NCBI RefSeq assembly: GCF_001713355.1
Contig: NZ_CP016448.1
Span: 3,782,001 to 3,846,000, forward strand
Source of the DNA: Methyloversatilis sp. RAC08
GTDB lineage: Bacteria; Pseudomonadota; Gammaproteobacteria; Burkholderiales; Rhodocyclaceae
Direction: 5' to 3'
DNA length: 64,000 nucleotides
Position numbers and translations under genes: made by a program. Below, piece by piece: positions 43,475 through 52,527 of the stretch (position 1 is its first letter; each line of letters starts with the position of its first letter). The notes beneath the pieces were generated by a model. That model was not told the DNA's origin, did no database searches, and saw only the letters and a list, made by a program, of their open reading frames with translations.

Positions 43475-44389
43475 TCAACACCCCGCAAGTTCCCGGCAGG
43501 CGTCGAACTGTGCCCGCAGTGGCGCCGGCAGCGGCAGACGGCCTGCCAGCATTTCGCGGATCAACGCCGCATTGGCCGCCGCATCGATTCCGGCTTCCGG
43601 CTGGGTCAGCGCAGCGGCGCTGTCGTCTGCCTCGCACAACACCTTTTCGATGCCATCGAAGAAGCCGGTCAGGGCCGGCCGGCGCGCCGGATTGGCATAG
43701 GCCTCACCTTCGGTGCCGCGCAACAGCATCGAATGACCGCCATCCAGGCGCAGGAACTGCGACATCTTGTCCAGATACTCCGGATGCGTCACCGGCACGA
43801 CGCGTACGCTGCGCCCCGGCAGCGGATCGATCATCTTGGTCATCGAATGCGCCGAGTTGCGCACGCCCAGCTGCGGCCGCAGCGACAGTAGCGTGTCCAG
43901 CCCCGGACTGAGTTTCGCGACCTGGATGCAGGCGATGCGCCCGTGCGCGAGCAGCTCGCCTGCGTGTGCGGCGCTGTCGGCCAGCGGCAGTTCGAGCGCG
44001 GCCAGCAGTGCGAAAGGATCGGCCCGGCTGTCGAAATCGAAGTGGCCGTGGATCAGCACCGGCACCCCCTCGCGCGCCAGCATCATGGCCAGCAGCGGCA
44101 TCAGGTTGGGGCGGCGGCGCGCGCCGTTGTAGGTCGGCAGCACCACGGTGCGCGGGCCGGGCGGTGCCTCGATGTGCGTCAGGCGCGCATCGATCGCCGC
44201 CTTGAAACCCAGCAGTTCCTCCAGTGATTCGCTCTTGATGCGCATCGCCAGCACGATGGCGCCCAGTTGCAGCGGCGGCACGCGACCGTCGAGCATGTCG
44301 CCGAACAGCGCCTGTGCATCATCGCGCGACAGCGCGCGCGCGCCCTTGGCGCCGCGGCCGATTTCCTTGATCTGTTTCGTGTAGTCCAT
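43475..44389 (-). CDS. ybiB: YbiB-type protein (TrpD2-like), copy 2
   Basis: A 304-aa paralogue of the gene at 30983. Shared blocks: ALFGDMLDGRVPPLQLGAIV, VVLPTYNGARRRPNLMPLLA, VLIHGHF, LLSLRPQLGVRNSAHSMTKM and LLRGTEGEAYANPARRP. As with copy 1, the phosphoribosyl pyrophosphate-binding features of true TrpD are not clear, so nucleic-acid binding like E. coli YbiB is the better guess. It does not belong to the nitrate operon by position but lies just upstream of it, on the same strand beyond the chemoreceptor. Confidence 0.85.
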   Translation of the reverse strand: MDYTKQIKEIGRGAKGARALSRDDAQALFGDMLDGRVPPLQLGAIVLAMRIKSESLEELLGFKAAIDARLTHIEAPPGPRTVVLPTYNGARRRPNLMPLLAMMLAREGVPVLIHGHFDFDSRADPFALLAALELPLADSAAHAGELLAHGRIACIQVAKLSPGLDTLLSLRPQLGVRNSAHSMTKMIDPLPGRSVRVVPVTHPEYLDKMSQFLRLDGGHSMLLRGTEGEAYANPARRPALTGFFDGIEKVLCEADDSAAALTQPEAGIDAAANAALIREMLAGRLPLPAPLRAQFDACRELAGC

Positions 44390-44490
44390 GGCCCGGATTA
44401 TGCCCGCGCGGGCGGCGTGGCCTGCTGCGTTATAGTCGGCAGTCCCTGCAGCGCCGGTACAGGCGCGCACAACGAATCGAGGAGAACAGC

Positions 44491-45375
44491 ATGAAGATCG
44501 GTTTCATCGGACTGGGACTGATGGGGCGGCCCATGGCCGGCCACCTTGCCGCGGGCGGCCACAGCCTGCACCTGTGGGCACGTCGTCCGGAGTCGCTGGC
44601 GCCGTTCCGCGACAGCGGTGCCACGCTGCACACGTCGATCGCCGATGTGGCGCGCGAAGCCGACATCGTGTTTTCGATGGTGGCCGACGCACCCGACGTC
44701 GAGGCGGTCGCGCTCGGCCCGCAGGGTGTGGCCGAAGGCGCGGCCGGGCGCACGGATCTGGTGTTCGTCGACATGAGCACCATCGCGCCCGACGCTGCGC
44801 GTTCGATCGCCGCGCGGCTGGCAGCCAAGGGCGTGGCGATGATCGACGCGCCGGTATCGGGCGGCGAAGTCGGCGCCATCAACGCGGCGCTCACCATCAT
44901 GGCCGGCGGACCGCAGCCCGCCTTCGACCACGTGTTGCCGCTGTTCCAGCTGATGGGCAAGAACGTGACCCGGGTCGGCGACAGCGGTGCCGGACAGGTG
45001 GCCAAGGCCTGCAACCAGATTCTCACCGGTGTCGGCGTGCTGGCGCTGGCCGAAGCCTTTGCCTTCGCCGAAAAGAGCGGTGTCGACGCGGCACGCGTGC
45101 GCGAAGCGCTGCTCGGCGGCTTCGCCTACAGCCGCATCCTGGAAAATCACGGCCAGCGCATGCTGGACCGCAATTTCAAACCGGGTTTCAAGTCCTGGAT
45201 GCACCAGAAGGATCTGCGCATCGTGATGAACGAGGCGCACCAGATGGGTTTGGCGCTGCCCGCCGCCGCCGCCGCCGCGCAGATGCTCAATGCCATGGTC
45301 GGCCAGGGGCTGGGCGAAGAAGATTCGATCGCCGTGCTCAAGGTGCTGGAAGGTCTGGGCGGCATCGAAGGATGA
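44491..45375 (+). CDS. NAD(P)-dependent beta-hydroxyacid dehydrogenase, copy 1
   Basis: A 294-aa dehydrogenase of the 3-hydroxyisobutyrate / tartronate-semialdehyde reductase family. Cofactor loop IGFIGLGLMGRPMAGHLA at the N-terminus; substrate loop DAPVSGGEVGAINAALTIM; catalytic lysine in GAGQVAKACNQIL. Good ribosome site GAGGAGA. Its stop overlaps the start of a paralogue (ATGA), so the pair is co-translated. The closest functional calls are GarR/GlxR-type reductases, but the two paralogues make a single assignment unsafe. Confidence 0.88.
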   Translation: MKIGFIGLGLMGRPMAGHLAAGGHSLHLWARRPESLAPFRDSGATLHTSIADVAREADIVFSMVADAPDVEAVALGPQGVAEGAAGRTDLVFVDMSTIAPDAARSIAARLAAKGVAMIDAPVSGGEVGAINAALTIMAGGPQPAFDHVLPLFQLMGKNVTRVGDSGAGQVAKACNQILTGVGVLALAEAFAFAEKSGVDAARVREALLGGFAYSRILENHGQRMLDRNFKPGFKSWMHQKDLRIVMNEAHQMGLALPAAAAAAQMLNAMVGQGLGEEDSIAVLKVLEGLGGIEG

Positions 45376-46241
45376 AGGCCGGCTTCATCGGCCTCGGCGC
45401 GATGGGGCGGGCGATGTCCGCCAATCTGCTGCGCGCCGGCCATGATGTTGCCGTGTGGGCGCGTCGCGCCGAGTCGATGGCGCCGCTGGTCGCACTCGGC
45501 GCCCGTGCGGCCGCGTCGCCCGCGGACTGCGCGCGCGGCGCCGATGCCGTGCTGTGCGTGGTCACCGCCGGGCCGGACGTGCGTCAGGTTGCGCTCGGCG
45601 CCGACGGCGTGATCGAAGGCGCGTCGCCCGGTTGCGTGTTCATCGACCACAGCACGATTCCGCCCTCCACCGCGCGCGACATCGCCGCTGCGCTGGCCGG
45701 ACGCGGCATCGACATGCTCGATGCGCCGGTGTCCGGCGGCGAACGGGGCGCAATCGACGCCAGCCTGTCCATCATGGCGGGCGGCGATGCGGCGGTGTTC
45801 GAGCGCATGCGGCCGCTGCTGTCGTCGGTCGGCAGCACGCTGGTGCATGTCGGGCCGAACGGTGCCGGCCAGGTCGCCAAGGCATGCAACCAGCTTCTGC
45901 TGTGCGCCTTCATCGAAGCGGCAGCCGAGGCGGCGCGGCTGGCCAGCGCAAATGGCGTCGATTTCGGCACGGTGCGCGAGGCGGTCATGCACGGCTCGGC
46001 AGGCTCGAGGGCACTCGATCTGTTCGGCGGCCGGATGGCCGCGCGCGACTTTTCGGCCGGCGTGCAGGCCCGACTGCACCATAAGGACATGGGCATCGTG
46101 CTCGACGAGGCGGCGTCGCTCGGACTGGCGCTGCCGCTGTCGGCTGCGGTATGGCAGCAGCTCAATGCGCTGATGGGTCAGGGCGGCGCAAGCCGCGACA
46201 CCTCGGCACTGCTGACCGTGCTCGAGGCATCGCCACACTGA
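45372..46241 (+). CDS. NAD(P)-dependent beta-hydroxyacid dehydrogenase, copy 2
   Basis: A 289-aa paralogue of the gene just upstream: AGFIGLGAMGRAMSANLLRA, DAPVSGGERGAIDASLSIM and GAGQVAKACNQLL keep the cofactor loop, substrate loop and catalytic lysine. Its sequence differs enough elsewhere to suggest a different substrate rather than a recent duplication. The ATG at 45372 overlaps the upstream stop by 4 bp. The sensor kinase gene begins 14 bp after its stop. Confidence 0.88.
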   Translation: MKAGFIGLGAMGRAMSANLLRAGHDVAVWARRAESMAPLVALGARAAASPADCARGADAVLCVVTAGPDVRQVALGADGVIEGASPGCVFIDHSTIPPSTARDIAAALAGRGIDMLDAPVSGGERGAIDASLSIMAGGDAAVFERMRPLLSSVGSTLVHVGPNGAGQVAKACNQLLLCAFIEAAAEAARLASANGVDFGTVREAVMHGSAGSRALDLFGGRMAARDFSAGVQARLHHKDMGIVLDEAASLGLALPLSAAVWQQLNALMGQGGASRDTSALLTVLEASPH

Positions 46242-46255
46242 CGGCGCCTTGCCCT

Positions 46256-48301
46256 ATGCGATTGTTTTCAGCTCTGCGAGGGGGTTCGGTGCGCGCGCGC
46301 CTGCTGCTGCTGGTGCTGGCGCCGCCGTTGCTGATGCTGCCGCTGCTGATCGGCCTGGTCGTGTATTGGGGCAATTCGGCTTACGACCGGTTGCTGGTGT
46401 ACAAGGTCAATGCCGAACTGACGATTGCCCGTCAGTATCTGGACCGGGTGCTCGAAGCGCAGAAGCTGGCGGTGGCCGGGCTGGCCGGATCAGGCCGCCT
46501 GCGCAGCGCCATGGGCGATGACGCCACGCTGGGTGCCATGCTGGCGCAGCAGGCCTCTTCGCGCCGCTTCGACTACCTGCACCTGCTCGATGACGCCGGC
46601 CGCGTCGTCGCCAGTTCCACCGACGAATACGGCACGCACCGCCGTGACACCGGCACGACGCCGCGCAGCCACTGGCCGGTGGTCGCTGCGGCGCTGGCCG
46701 GTGAAGCGCAGGTGGCCCTGTCCATCTTCAGCGCGCCCGAGCTTGAACAGGTCGGCCCGCCGCTGCGCGAACGCGCACGCCTGGCCATCGTGCCGACCGA
46801 GAACGCCCGCCCGGATCCGCGCACCGAAGAAGAGCGCGGCATGGTGATCCATGTCGCCAGTCCGGTGGTCGATGCCCAGGGGCGGCAGATCGCGGTGCTC
46901 GAAGGCGGCCAGCTGCTGAATCGCAACCTCGACTTTGTCGATACGATCAACGATCTGGTCTACAACGACGGCGCGCTGCCGCTCGGTTCGCGCGGAACTG
47001 CCACGCTGTTTCTCGATGACGTGCGCATCGCGACCAATGTGCGGATGTTCGGTGGCGACCGCGCACTCGGCACTCGCGTGTCGGCGGCGGTGCGCCACCG
47101 CGTGCTCGACAACGGCGAACGCTGGCTGGACCGCGCCTTCGTCGTGAACGACTGGTATGTGTCCGGCTACGAGCCGGTGGTCGACGGCGAGGGGCGGCGC
47201 GTCGGCATGCTGTACGTCGGTTTTCTCGAAGCACCGTTCCGCGACGTGAAGCAGAACATCCTCGCGGCATTGATCGGATTGTTCGCGCTCATCATGGCGA
47301 CCGGGGTCGTGCTGTCGCTGCGCGGGGCGCGCAGCATCTTCCGGCCGATCGAGCGCATGGATGCAACGATCAGCGCGGTCGAGCAGGGCGACGCCGCAGC
47401 GCGCACCGGTGCGGTGTCGGGTGGTGAGGAAGTGGCCCGTCTGGCGGCTCACCTCGACACCCTGCTTGACACCGTGGCAGCGCGCGAGGCGGAACTGAAA
47501 CAGCTCAATGCCGAACTTGACCACAAGGTGGTGGAGCGCACGGCGGAACTGCGCGAAACGCAGCGTCAGCTGGTCCGCTCGGAAAAACTGGCCGCAATCG
47601 GCCAGCTGACGGCCGGCGTGGCACACGAAATAAACAATCCGATCGCCGTCATGCAGGGCAATCTGGACCTGATGCGCGAACTGCTGGGCGATGCCGCGAG
47701 CAGTGTCTCGACCGAAATACGCCTGCTCGATGAACAGATCAACCGCATCCGGCTGATCGTCACCAAGCTGCTGCAGTACGCGCGGCCGGGTGAGTTTGCC
47801 GGCTACATCGACGAGGTGGACGTATCGGCGCTGCTGCGCGAAACGCTGCCGCTGGTGCTGCATCAGGTACCGGCACCGGCGGTCGACATCGTGTTCGATC
47901 TGCAGGCGCAGACACGCGTGCGCATCAACCGCGACGAACTGCAGCAGGTTCTGGTGAACCTGATGATCAATGCGCTGCATTCCATGCCCGACGGCGGCAC
48001 GCTGACGCTGGCCAGCCGCGAGCGCAGTGATTCGGCGGGAGCCGCACCCGGAGCCGACATTCTGGTAAGCGACACCGGCCACGGCATCACCGCAGAAAAC
48101 CTCGGCCGCGTATTCGATCCGTTCTTCACGACCAAGCGCGCCGAAGGCACCGGTCTAGGCCTGTCCGTGTCGCTCGGACTGGTCGAACGCTACGGCGGCA
48201 GCATCACGGTGAGCAGCACGCCGGGCGAAGGCAGCTGTTTCACCGTGCATCTGCTGGCCGAACCGGTATTCCGCAGCAGCGATGGCGTGCCGCACGCCTG
48301 A
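46256..48301 (+). CDS. Sensor histidine kinase with a periplasmic cache-like domain
   Basis: A 681-aa membrane kinase. One N-terminal helix (LLLLVLAPPLLMLPLLIGLVV), a large periplasmic region of about 290 residues (double-cache type, ending near VGMLYVGFLEAPFRDVKQNI), a second helix (ILAALIGLFALIMATGVVLSL), a HAMP-like segment, coiled coil, then H-box AAIGQLTAGVAHEINNPIAV with the phosphorylated His near residue 456 and an HATPase domain (DELQQVLVNLMINALHS, DTGHGI, TGLGLSVS). No response regulator is next to it in the window. It starts 14 bp after the tandem dehydrogenases and may belong to their operon. Confidence 0.9.
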   Translation: MRLFSALRGGSVRARLLLLVLAPPLLMLPLLIGLVVYWGNSAYDRLLVYKVNAELTIARQYLDRVLEAQKLAVAGLAGSGRLRSAMGDDATLGAMLAQQASSRRFDYLHLLDDAGRVVASSTDEYGTHRRDTGTTPRSHWPVVAAALAGEAQVALSIFSAPELEQVGPPLRERARLAIVPTENARPDPRTEEERGMVIHVASPVVDAQGRQIAVLEGGQLLNRNLDFVDTINDLVYNDGALPLGSRGTATLFLDDVRIATNVRMFGGDRALGTRVSAAVRHRVLDNGERWLDRAFVVNDWYVSGYEPVVDGEGRRVGMLYVGFLEAPFRDVKQNILAALIGLFALIMATGVVLSLRGARSIFRPIERMDATISAVEQGDAAARTGAVSGGEEVARLAAHLDTLLDTVAAREAELKQLNAELDHKVVERTAELRETQRQLVRSEKLAAIGQLTAGVAHEINNPIAVMQGNLDLMRELLGDAASSVSTEIRLLDEQINRIRLIVTKLLQYARPGEFAGYIDEVDVSALLRETLPLVLHQVPAPAVDIVFDLQAQTRVRINRDELQQVLVNLMINALHSMPDGGTLTLASRERSDSAGAAPGADILVSDTGHGITAENLGRVFDPFFTTKRAEGTGLGLSVSLGLVERYGGSITVSSTPGEGSCFTVHLLAEPVFRSSDGVPHA

Positions 48302-48346
48302 CGTATGCCGGATGGTTTGATCGCACCCATCCGCGGCAGGACGTCG

Positions 48347-49552
48347 TTACCGCACGATCGAAAAACCAACCCGGAACTGGGCCGGACCGCTGCGGTTGTA
48401 GTCGACCAGACTTTCGCCATAGCCGTTGAAGTACTGGAAGTGCAGGAAGCCGCCGGCGCCCGCGTCTGCGATCAGCAGGCGCTTGAGGCGGTACGACAGG
48501 TCGATCTGCAGCGAACCCTGGCTGCCTGGATAGCTTTCGGCCTTGAGCAGCCAGCCGTCATCGTTGCCCACCTCGACGCCGAGTAGTGCATAGCCGCGAT
48601 AGCGTGAAATGTCGCGGTTGGTCGGGTCGCGGTCGGTGTAGTCGAATACCTTCAGCGAGGCGCCGACATGGGTGTTGTGGTCAAGGTCCCAGCGCCATGA
48701 CGGCTTCACGAACAAGGTGTCGATCGAGCGCGATTCGTCGGCGTCGCGACCGTTGGACTGGTGCTCGTAACCGGCCTGTGCGGTGAAGGTGTGGCGCGAG
48801 CCGATCTGCCTGTAAGGGCCGAATTCATAGAAGAAGCTCGGCTTGTAGACGGTATCGCGGAATGGCTTGGAATCGCTGCTCCAGTCCCAGATCGAGGTTT
48901 GCGTGTAGCCGAAGTGCAGGCCGGTCAGCAGCTCGCCGACCGGAATCACGGTCGCCCAGCCGTCGGGATCGAACAGCCTGAACTTGAACGACAGCTGAAA
49001 GCGCCCCGTCGTGTCGCCGCGCGAACCGGCGACGAAATACACCGGTTCGTGGGTGGACAGACCGAGTCGGTTGCGGCCGAGATTCACGACGCCGACCGGT
49101 TCGGCCGTGGCGGCATCTCCGTTCGCGGCCTTGACCGCGTCCGGCGTCGTGACAGCCACGGCGCCGGCTGCCAGCGGCGCCGGCTTTAATTGCACCAGCA
49201 GTACGCTGGACGCCGCGCTGGTCAGTTCGATGCGGCCGGTGCCTTCGAGATCGGTCGGAAAGACCGCGGCGTACTCGCGCCGACCGGCCTCGGCCGGCGA
49301 CCTGGCGCGCAACGCAACGTCGGCTGCCCGCACGCCGACGATGACGCGTGCCTTCAGATCGTCAGGCAGCGTTTCGCCGGCCGTGGAGATCACGGTCAGC
49401 GTCAGCGGCAGGCCCGGCTCGATCTGCGTCTGGCGCGTGGCCAGCAGCAGATCTGCGTGGGCTGGCAGGGTGGTCAGTGCCGCAAGCAGCCCGGCCAGCA
49501 GAACGTTGGTCCGGCGCGCCAGGGAAAAACGGGGTCGGGAAGTGCTGTGCAT
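48347..49552 (-). CDS. pldA: Outer-membrane phospholipase A1 (OMPLA)
   Basis: A 401-aa precursor: signal peptide (LLAGLLAALTTLPAHA), an extra N-terminal beta domain of about 130 residues, then the 12-strand OMPLA barrel. The catalytic motif GYEHQSNGR near residue 262 holds the His and Ser of the active site; the C-terminal motif YFNGYGESLVDYNR is also conserved and may contribute calcium binding. It hydrolyses mislocalised phospholipids in the outer leaflet. The final residue is Arg rather than the usual aromatic. Confidence 0.9.
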   Translation of the reverse strand: MHSTSRPRFSLARRTNVLLAGLLAALTTLPAHADLLLATRQTQIEPGLPLTLTVISTAGETLPDDLKARVIVGVRAADVALRARSPAEAGRREYAAVFPTDLEGTGRIELTSAASSVLLVQLKPAPLAAGAVAVTTPDAVKAANGDAATAEPVGVVNLGRNRLGLSTHEPVYFVAGSRGDTTGRFQLSFKFRLFDPDGWATVIPVGELLTGLHFGYTQTSIWDWSSDSKPFRDTVYKPSFFYEFGPYRQIGSRHTFTAQAGYEHQSNGRDADESRSIDTLFVKPSWRWDLDHNTHVGASLKVFDYTDRDPTNRDISRYRGYALLGVEVGNDDGWLLKAESYPGSQGSLQIDLSYRLKRLLIADAGAGGFLHFQYFNGYGESLVDYNRSGPAQFRVGFSIVR

Positions 49553-49658
49553 GGGAAAGCTCCGTGGAAGACCGCGCGATTGTGCGCTCTCCCGCTCGTC
49601 CAGGCTGTCGCCGGCCGCAGCCCCCGACTGTCACCGCCCGCCTACAGGGCCCATCGCA

Positions 49659-50861
49659 TCACCACAGCGTTTCCCGTTCGGGCGACGCACTGATGCGGTG
49701 AATGGCCAGGTCGGCGCCTTCATGCTCCTGTTCCGGATCAAGCCGGATGCCCACGAAAGCCTTCAACAGGCCGTAGATGATGAAACCGCCGAGCAGCGCG
49801 ATCAGCACGCCGGAGACGCTCCCCACCAGTTGCGACATGAAGCTCACATTGCCCAGCCCGCCCAGTGCCTGCATGCCGAAGATGCCGGCCGCGATGCCGC
49901 CCCAGGTGCCGCACAGGCCGTGCAGCGGCCACACACCGAGCACGTCGTCGATCTTCCAGCGATTCTGGGTCAGCGTGAACATCCACACGAACAGGCCGCC
50001 GGCAACCGCGCCGGTCATCAGCGCGCCGAGCGGATGCATCAGGTCCGATCCGGCACATACGGCAACCAGTCCGGCCAGCGGCCCGTTGTGCGTGAAGCCG
50101 GGGTCATTGCGGCCGGCGACCAGCGCGGCCAGTGTGCCGCCGACCATGGCCATCAGCGAATTGACCGCCACCAGCCCGTTCACGCCTTCGAGCTTCTGGG
50201 CGCTCATGACATTGAAGCCGAACCAGCCCACGGTCAGTATCCAGGCGCCCAGCGCGAGAAAGGGAATGCTCGATGGCGGATGCGCCGAAATGCCGCCGTC
50301 GCGCGAATAGCGCCCGCGCCGTGCGCCGAGCAGCAGCACCGCGGCCAGCGCGATCCAGCCGCCTACGGCGTGCACCACGATCGACCCCGCAAAATCGTGG
50401 AACGGATGGCCGAATTGCGCCTCCATCCACGACTGGAAACCGAAATTGCCGTTCCAGACCATGCCTTCGAAGAACGGATACAGCAGGCCGACGATGAGCG
50501 CCGTGGCGGCCACCTGCGGCCAGAAGCGCGCGCGCTCGGCGATGCCGCCGGACACGATGGCCGGAATGGCTGCCGCGAAGGTCAGCAGGAAGAAGAACTT
50601 CACCAGATCGTAGCCGCTCGACTGGGTCAGCGCGGTTGCGCTGCCGAAGAAGCTGACGCCGTAAGCGATGCCGTAGCCGACGAAGAAGTAAAGCAAGGTC
50701 GACACGCAGAAATCGACCAGAATCTTGACCAGGGCATTGACCTGATTCTTGCGTCTGACCGTACCGACTTCCAGAAAGGCAAAACCGGCATGCATCGCCA
50801 GCACCATGATGGCGCCGAGCAGTACGAACAGCACATCGGTCGATGTCTTGAAACTTTCCAT
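49659..50861 (-). CDS. amtB: Ammonium transporter (Amt family)
   Basis: A 400-aa protein with 11 helices. It opens MESFKTSTDVLFVLLGAIMV without a signal peptide, and has the Amt signature DFAGSIVVHAVGGWIALAAV (first pore histidine) and AVAGGLFVWMF. The ATG at 50861 is preceded by GGAGGA; a GTG just upstream is less likely. Its promoter region (50862-51131) has a sigma-54 site and two NtrC-like sites. The usual partner glnK is not next to it. gdhA diverges on the other side of the control region. Confidence 0.93.
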   Translation of the reverse strand: MESFKTSTDVLFVLLGAIMVLAMHAGFAFLEVGTVRRKNQVNALVKILVDFCVSTLLYFFVGYGIAYGVSFFGSATALTQSSGYDLVKFFFLLTFAAAIPAIVSGGIAERARFWPQVAATALIVGLLYPFFEGMVWNGNFGFQSWMEAQFGHPFHDFAGSIVVHAVGGWIALAAVLLLGARRGRYSRDGGISAHPPSSIPFLALGAWILTVGWFGFNVMSAQKLEGVNGLVAVNSLMAMVGGTLAALVAGRNDPGFTHNGPLAGLVAVCAGSDLMHPLGALMTGAVAGGLFVWMFTLTQNRWKIDDVLGVWPLHGLCGTWGGIAAGIFGMQALGGLGNVSFMSQLVGSVSGVLIALLGGFIIYGLLKAFVGIRLDPEQEHEGADLAIHRISASPERETLW

Positions 50862-50894
50862 GATTCCTCCACGATTCACCGTGGCGGTGCGAAA

Positions 50895-50910
50895 AGCAAA
50901 GAACGCACCA
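50895..50910 (-). promoter_or_regulatory. Sigma-54 promoter of the ammonium transporter gene
   Basis: Minus strand reads TGGTGCGTTCTTTGCT: GG and GC 12 bp apart, CG in place and TTGCT intact against TGGCACG-N4-TTGCW. Predicted start near 50884, 23 bp before the ATG. Confidence 0.75.
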
Positions 50911-50936
50911 TAGGAAGGCGTTCATGACCGGAGGAT

Positions 50937-50953
50937 TGCACCGATCATGTGCA
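50937..50953. promoter_or_regulatory. NtrC-like site 1 in the amtB-gdhA region
   Basis: TGCACC-GATCA-TGTGCA; one base off the NtrC consensus TGCACY-N5-RGTGCA. Centre about 61 bp upstream of the predicted amtB start. Confidence 0.7.
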
Positions 50954-50986
50954 GGGATGCCGTTTCATGGAGGGTGCGCCATTGCA

Positions 50987-51003
50987 CGCACTGCTGCAGT
51001 GCG
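50987..51003. promoter_or_regulatory. NtrC-like site 2 in the amtB-gdhA region
   Basis: CGCACT-GCTGC-AGTGCG, a perfect palindrome with the GCACT-N5-AGTGC core of NtrC sites. Centre about 111 bp upstream of the predicted amtB start and 50 bp from site 1, so the two lie on nearly the same face of the helix. Confidence 0.7.
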
Positions 51004-51131
51004 GAAGGTCGGCTGACAAGTGCAAGGTTGTTGCAGGCGATGCCGCACCAAACAAGTGCGGAATGTCATGATTTACCTCAGAATGCGCGCCCTTGGTGCA
51101 TCGGATGTCCCGCCTCTTTCTGGAGAAACGA

Positions 51132-52475
51132 GTGAAACACAGCAATTTCGAAGCATTCATCGCCCATGTCGACGCCCGCAATCCGGGGCAGCCGGAATAT
51201 CTGCAGGCGGTGACCGAGGTCATGGAAAGCCTGTGGCCTCATATCGAAATGCATCCGCGTTACGCCGAACACGCGTTGCTCGACCGGCTGGTCGAACCCG
51301 AGCGCGTCCTGATGTTCCGCGTGTCCTGGGTCGATGATCAGGGCGATGTGCAGGTCAATCGCGGCTACCGCATCCAGCACAGTTCGGCCATCGGTCCGTA
51401 CAAGGGGGGCATCCGCTTCCATCCATCGGTGAACCTGTCGATCCTGAAGTTTCTGGCTTTCGAACAGACCTTCAAGAACGCGCTGACCACGCTGCCGATG
51501 GGCGGCGGCAAGGGCGGTTCGGACTTTGATCCGAAAGGCCGCAGCCCGGGAGAGGTGATGCGCTTCTGCCAGGCCTTCGTGTCGGAACTGTTCCGCCACA
51601 TCGGTTCGGACACCGACGTGCCGGCTGGCGACATTGGCGTCGGCGGCCGCGAAGTCGGCTTCATGGCGGGCATGATGAAGAAGCTGAGCAATCGGGCCGA
51701 CTGCGTGTTCACCGGCAAGGGCCTCAGTTTCGGCGGTTCGCTGATCCGCCCGGAGGCGACCGGTTACGGCACGGTGTATTTCGCCGAGGAAATGCTGTGC
51801 CACGCCGGCCAGTCGATGGATGGCATGCGGGTCGCGGTGTCCGGCTCGGGCAACGTCGCGCAGTACGCCATCGAAAAGGCGATGGCCTTTGGCGCGCGCG
51901 TCGTGACGGCGTCGGATTCAGCCGGCACGGTGATCGACGAAGACGGTTTCACGCCGGAAAAGCTGGACATCCTGATGGATGTGAAGAACCGCGCCTATGG
52001 CCGCATCAGCGATTATGCGAAGCAGGTCGGCGCGCGCTTCGAATCCGGGGTGCGCCCCTGGCAGGTGCCGGTCGGCCTGGCCTTGCCGTGCGCGACACAG
52101 AACGAACTGGACGAGCGCGACGCCCGCACGCTGATCGCCAATGGCGTGAAATGCGTGGCCGAAGGCGCCAACATGCCGTCGACCCTCGAAGCGGTGCGCG
52201 CATTCGAGTCGTCCGGCGTGCTGTACGCGCCGGGCAAGGCCTCGAATGCCGGCGGCGTCGCCACGTCGGGTCTGGAAATGAGCCAGAACGCGATCCGGAT
52301 GTCTTGGACGCGCGACGAAGTCGATGCCCGGCTGCTGCACATCATGCAGGGCATCCATGCCGCCTGCCTGCAGTACGGCAAGCGGCCGGATGGTCGCCTG
52401 AGCTATGTCGATGGCGCCAACGTCGCCGGCTTCGTCAAGGTGGCGGACGCCATGCTGGCGCAGGGCGTGATCTGA
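51132..52475 (+). CDS. gdhA: NADP-specific glutamate dehydrogenase
   Basis: A 447-aa enzyme that makes glutamate from 2-oxoglutarate and ammonium. I choose the GTG at 51132 because GGAG sits 6 bp ahead and it yields exactly the E. coli GdhA length; an ATG at 51105 would add 9 residues without a ribosome site. Motifs: YKGGIRFHPSVN, PMGGGKGGSDFDPKG with the catalytic lysine, PAGDIGVGGREVGFM, and the nucleotide loop VSGSGNVAQYAIEKA. It is divergent from the ammonium transporter gene and shares its NtrC-like control region. Confidence 0.95.
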   Translation: MKHSNFEAFIAHVDARNPGQPEYLQAVTEVMESLWPHIEMHPRYAEHALLDRLVEPERVLMFRVSWVDDQGDVQVNRGYRIQHSSAIGPYKGGIRFHPSVNLSILKFLAFEQTFKNALTTLPMGGGKGGSDFDPKGRSPGEVMRFCQAFVSELFRHIGSDTDVPAGDIGVGGREVGFMAGMMKKLSNRADCVFTGKGLSFGGSLIRPEATGYGTVYFAEEMLCHAGQSMDGMRVAVSGSGNVAQYAIEKAMAFGARVVTASDSAGTVIDEDGFTPEKLDILMDVKNRAYGRISDYAKQVGARFESGVRPWQVPVGLALPCATQNELDERDARTLIANGVKCVAEGANMPSTLEAVRAFESSGVLYAPGKASNAGGVATSGLEMSQNAIRMSWTRDEVDARLLHIMQGIHAACLQYGKRPDGRLSYVDGANVAGFVKVADAMLAQGVI

Positions 52476-52527
52476 CGCGCGTCGCGAACGAACGCCTTAC
52501 GCGATGCAGGTGAGCCTGCGCTCGGGG

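Noticed and set aside
50971-50986. A sigma-54-like element on the plus strand toward gdhA
   Set aside because: GG-N10-GC and TTGCA fit, but the CACG part does not match and it abuts an NtrC-like palindrome; too weak to annotate as a promoter.
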